Positions 39,418 to 41,684 of a DNA stretch of 41,684 nt are shown here, one piece after another; the first letter of the stretch is position 1, and the number at the start of each line of letters is the position of its first letter. Under the pieces are notes generated by a model. It saw nothing but the letters and a program-made list of their open reading frames with translations. It was not told where the DNA came from and made no database searches. The translations under genes and the position numbers were made by a program. The stretch is taken from assembly GCA_002803225.1 (NCBI GenBank), contig NXFV01001357.1, forward strand, positions 1-41,684. The letters run 5' to 3'. The stretch is from Gamarada debralockiae (lineage: Eukaryota > Ascomycota > Leotiomycetes > Helotiales > Hyphodiscaceae).

Positions 39418-41662
39418 AAATATCCCCAAGCATATAGTTGTCACAGACAGCGACTACGCCTAAAAAAAATAATAACTAAGGTTCGGCCCGAGACGAAAGC
39501 TGCGCATCCTTTACGTCCAAACACATAAAAAGTATAATGAAATATAGAACTAATTGCGGCGAACAAAATTATCTCTTCAGATTTTTGATTTTGTGTTATG
39601 TTGAGAAGTTACGAATCGGTTGTAGTTTTGACTGTCCCACGAGCTACTGCACCCCCTGGTGAAACGAAGAGCTCGCTGACTCATCAATGTGGCCTCGGCA
39701 TTTCGCACCCAATTTTTTTTTACAACTTCAACTGTCAACACAACCAAATCCCCCGAGAATCAATCTCAATGCTTACGTGATCCACCTATCAATAGAGCGT
39801 GGGAATCCAAATGCGGCTTGGCCGGCATACTTTTATCGTGAATTTGAGATCATAGCGAAGGATATTCAACCAATACAAATTTGTGAGATGAAGAAGGAGA
39901 TGGAGGTTTGAAATGGGAATTGGAATAGAAAGGTCTCCTTAATATACTCTTCTTCAATCCTTGTTTCCTCTCACGTCTTACACAGAATAGTATCATACTA
40001 AAAGGAAGTGGGCACATCTCCACTGTCTATCAAGGATTCGATACTGCGCCTTCATTAGGATGACCTCTATGTGTAGGCACCTGGTCGTTGTCCGGCAGGT
40101 GGTAGCTGAAGGCATTTTTTCGACTATCCTGGGCATCTTTCCCTATCAGGGCAGTGGGCTTCCGTTTGCCGTGTTGTCTCCAGACGTATGTGCTAGTCAT
40201 GGGACGGATCTTCATGGCGAGTTTTCAATACCTTTATGTCCACAATCGTACTGTTGTTATGAGAACCCTGATACTGAGGTGCATATGGGCGCTAGTCCAA
40301 AATAGGCTTCAAGAGCTTCAATTCAAAATCTCTACCCGTTCCTATGAGGTTCAACCCTTCCCTAATATCTACAGCTTGACTCTAGGTCCTCGGCCTTCCA
40401 CAGCTCTTCGGACTTCCCCAGCTCTACGGCCTTCCCCAGATGTCACCGTACCTCCTGGATCTTCTGGACCTATCAACACGTACTACTAATAGAATATTCC
40501 AGGGGTCATAGTAGCCCCATCAGCTACTTCCAGGGAATATTTCCTGGCTCAGAGACAGGACTTCAGCTGCTGATGCTTGCGTATCGGCATTGGAATCGGC
40601 AATTCCTAAGTTTTGCTGGGGCATGGGATAAGTACGTTTATCGAGGAATGATGATGTGTTTCTTGGTGCTATTAATGTCACCTAGGGTGGAAGCGGCGGG
40701 TAATTGTATGACTATATCCTTCAAGTCAGAGCACCCTAGCCTACCCCTTGGCCACGGCTTGACGCGTAGATCCGCTGAGCCTCGATAGACTTGGTGAGAT
40801 GCATACACAGCAGCGAAGAGTGGACCAGAAAGCAGCGCTCATTCCAAGTCCAAAAAAGACCCCACATAATTTCGGTTCAATTCACTATAACCCAGCTCCG
40901 TCCATTTAGCTAGGGACGAGGTGCCGAAATTACTAGTCAGTCGTGGGATACCGCGATGTCCCCTTTGGAAATTCAACTGGGCCATCTGTTTAACTTCTGC
41001 TTAGGGTAGTATGTTGGTAACGAGAGACTGGCCTTCCACCTCTTGCATCAAACAGTAGGTAGTAGCAAATCGTATTCGTCGGAGAAACCGAGAATCCAGG
41101 CAAGGGAGCTGATGACGAGGCCCATCATAGGCATATGCCAGTATGACCCCGAATCCAGTAGGAGAAGTCTCAGATGGCTGGCTTAGTTCCCCAGTCCTAC
41201 CTTCACCAGGACTTGTCTTGCATATTGTAGCAGCTATTGGTAGCTGGAAGGCAACATATTCCTGGGAGCTCAACAAGCTCCCAGAGATCCCGAACCAGAC
41301 CCTTATAATAATAGATCTCATTATGCCATAGGTTATTGCCCAGGGCAATAAGATACAGAGGTCTTATTTAAGGAGAGGAATTTGCTGCCATCTTATATAA
41401 TTCCTCTCCCTGCCCCTATTAACCATTTAAATTGTCTTTCTCTTAACTACTAAGCTATTTCTCGTCTCATATTTTAAACACCGTACATTCCATGCCTCCT
41501 TCTTTAATTTTGTCTTAACTTATCTATACGCTTATTGTCGCATATTTTCTAGATTAGAGTTTGCATTAGGTTCGGTTGTGAGAAGGCCTAGGCTTTAAGT
41601 GGGATGTGGATGCACTCCTTCTTTTGGCTGTGATAAAGGGTGATTTCATTTGGATTGGAAAA
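39418..41662. other. Gene-poor right end with repeat debris
   Basis: Contains the right copy of the dispersed repeat (40246-40490). It also has a segment with a repeated ccagggaatatttcctgg-like palindrome near 40540, and AT/CT-rich low-complexity sequence from about 41380. ORFs of 60-115 codons on both strands (for example 41001-41348 minus) show no domain. Confidence 0.45.
40246..40490 (+). repeat. Dispersed repeat, right copy
   Basis: Counterpart of 4034-4262, same orientation, about 36 kb away. This copy is less T/A-shifted and keeps an open plus-strand frame (40154-40489) across the match, ending SSGPINTYY. It may be the less damaged version of a transposon 3' part. Confidence 0.6.
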
Positions 41663-41684
41663 GGGGGGGGGGGGGGGGGGGGGG
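41663..41684 (+). repeat. Run of 22 G at the window end
   Basis: A homopolymer of 22 G closes the window. Natural G runs of this size are rare, and position at the very end suggests a scaffold end or sequencing artefact rather than biology. Confidence 0.8.

Noticed and set aside
38897..39463. 188-codon plus-strand ORF rich in Ser and Pro
   Set aside because: The opposite strand reads more like protein despite its TAG. The Ser/Pro bias is that of a shadow frame.
41663..41684. Telomere or G-quadruplex signal
   Set aside because: A pure G run without TTAGGG-type repeats at the window edge is more likely an end artefact.

Overview
The window looks like about 42 kb of nuclear DNA from a filamentous ascomycete (Pezizomycotina). 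Evidence: short GT-AG introns of about 45-90 bp, a secreted GH7 cellobiohydrolase and a GH71 glucanase, a Clr5-ankyrin protein, NLR-type STAND proteins, Tc1-like transposon ends, and decayed repeats whose differences include transitions of the kind RIP makes. A plant-litter or plant-associated lineage fits the enzymes, but I cannot place it to order.

Left arm (1-17 kb): a secretome and redox region rich in broken genes. In order: a frameshifted relic of a fungal 2OG-Fe(II) dioxygenase-like gene (about 0.9-2.6 kb); a doubtful small secreted-protein locus (3.0-3.8 kb); an intact small expansin/RlpA-like secreted protein (5.6-6.2 kb); a GH71 alpha-1,3-glucanase with a cysteine-rich tail and two single-base frame breaks (7.3-9.7 kb); a BBE-type FAD oxidoreductase with at least two lesions (10.0-11.9 kb, minus); and an intact GH7 cellobiohydrolase without a cellulose-binding module (12.4-13.8 kb, minus). 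Then come about 3 kb of poorly recognised sequence with a perfect 108-bp tandem duplication.

Centre (17.1-22.9 kb): the most interesting part. Two large intron-less ORFs in the same frame, separated by one TAG codon, encode SesB-like hydrolase plus nucleoside-phosphorylase domains, then NB-ARC plus ten 42-residue TPRs. Together they read as one fungal NLR (SesB-PNP-NB-ARC-TPR). The block is bracketed by about 130-bp inverted repeats that start CAGTAGAAGG next to TA dinucleotides, as in Tc1/mariner elements. Just inside the right repeat is a remnant of a transposase N-terminus. A perfect 20-bp direct repeat lies inside both ends. The simplest reading is an NLR carried by, or inserted in, a gutted DNA transposon.

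Right arm (23-41.7 kb): mostly intact genes. A divergent pair for translation and RNA processing (SSZ1-like Hsp70 and RRP40 exosome subunit) shares a 208-bp promoter. Then follow a flavin monooxygenase with an NTF2-like N-terminus (six exons), an old-yellow-enzyme reductase, a possible 45-residue small protein, and a 1,090-residue Clr5-ankyrin protein. The last 3 kb hold an ORF with an in-frame TAG, a diverged copy of a repeat also seen near 4.1 kb, and a terminal run of 22 G.

Exon boundaries were worked out by hand from reading frame, splice consensus and family knowledge. No alignment or database search was run.
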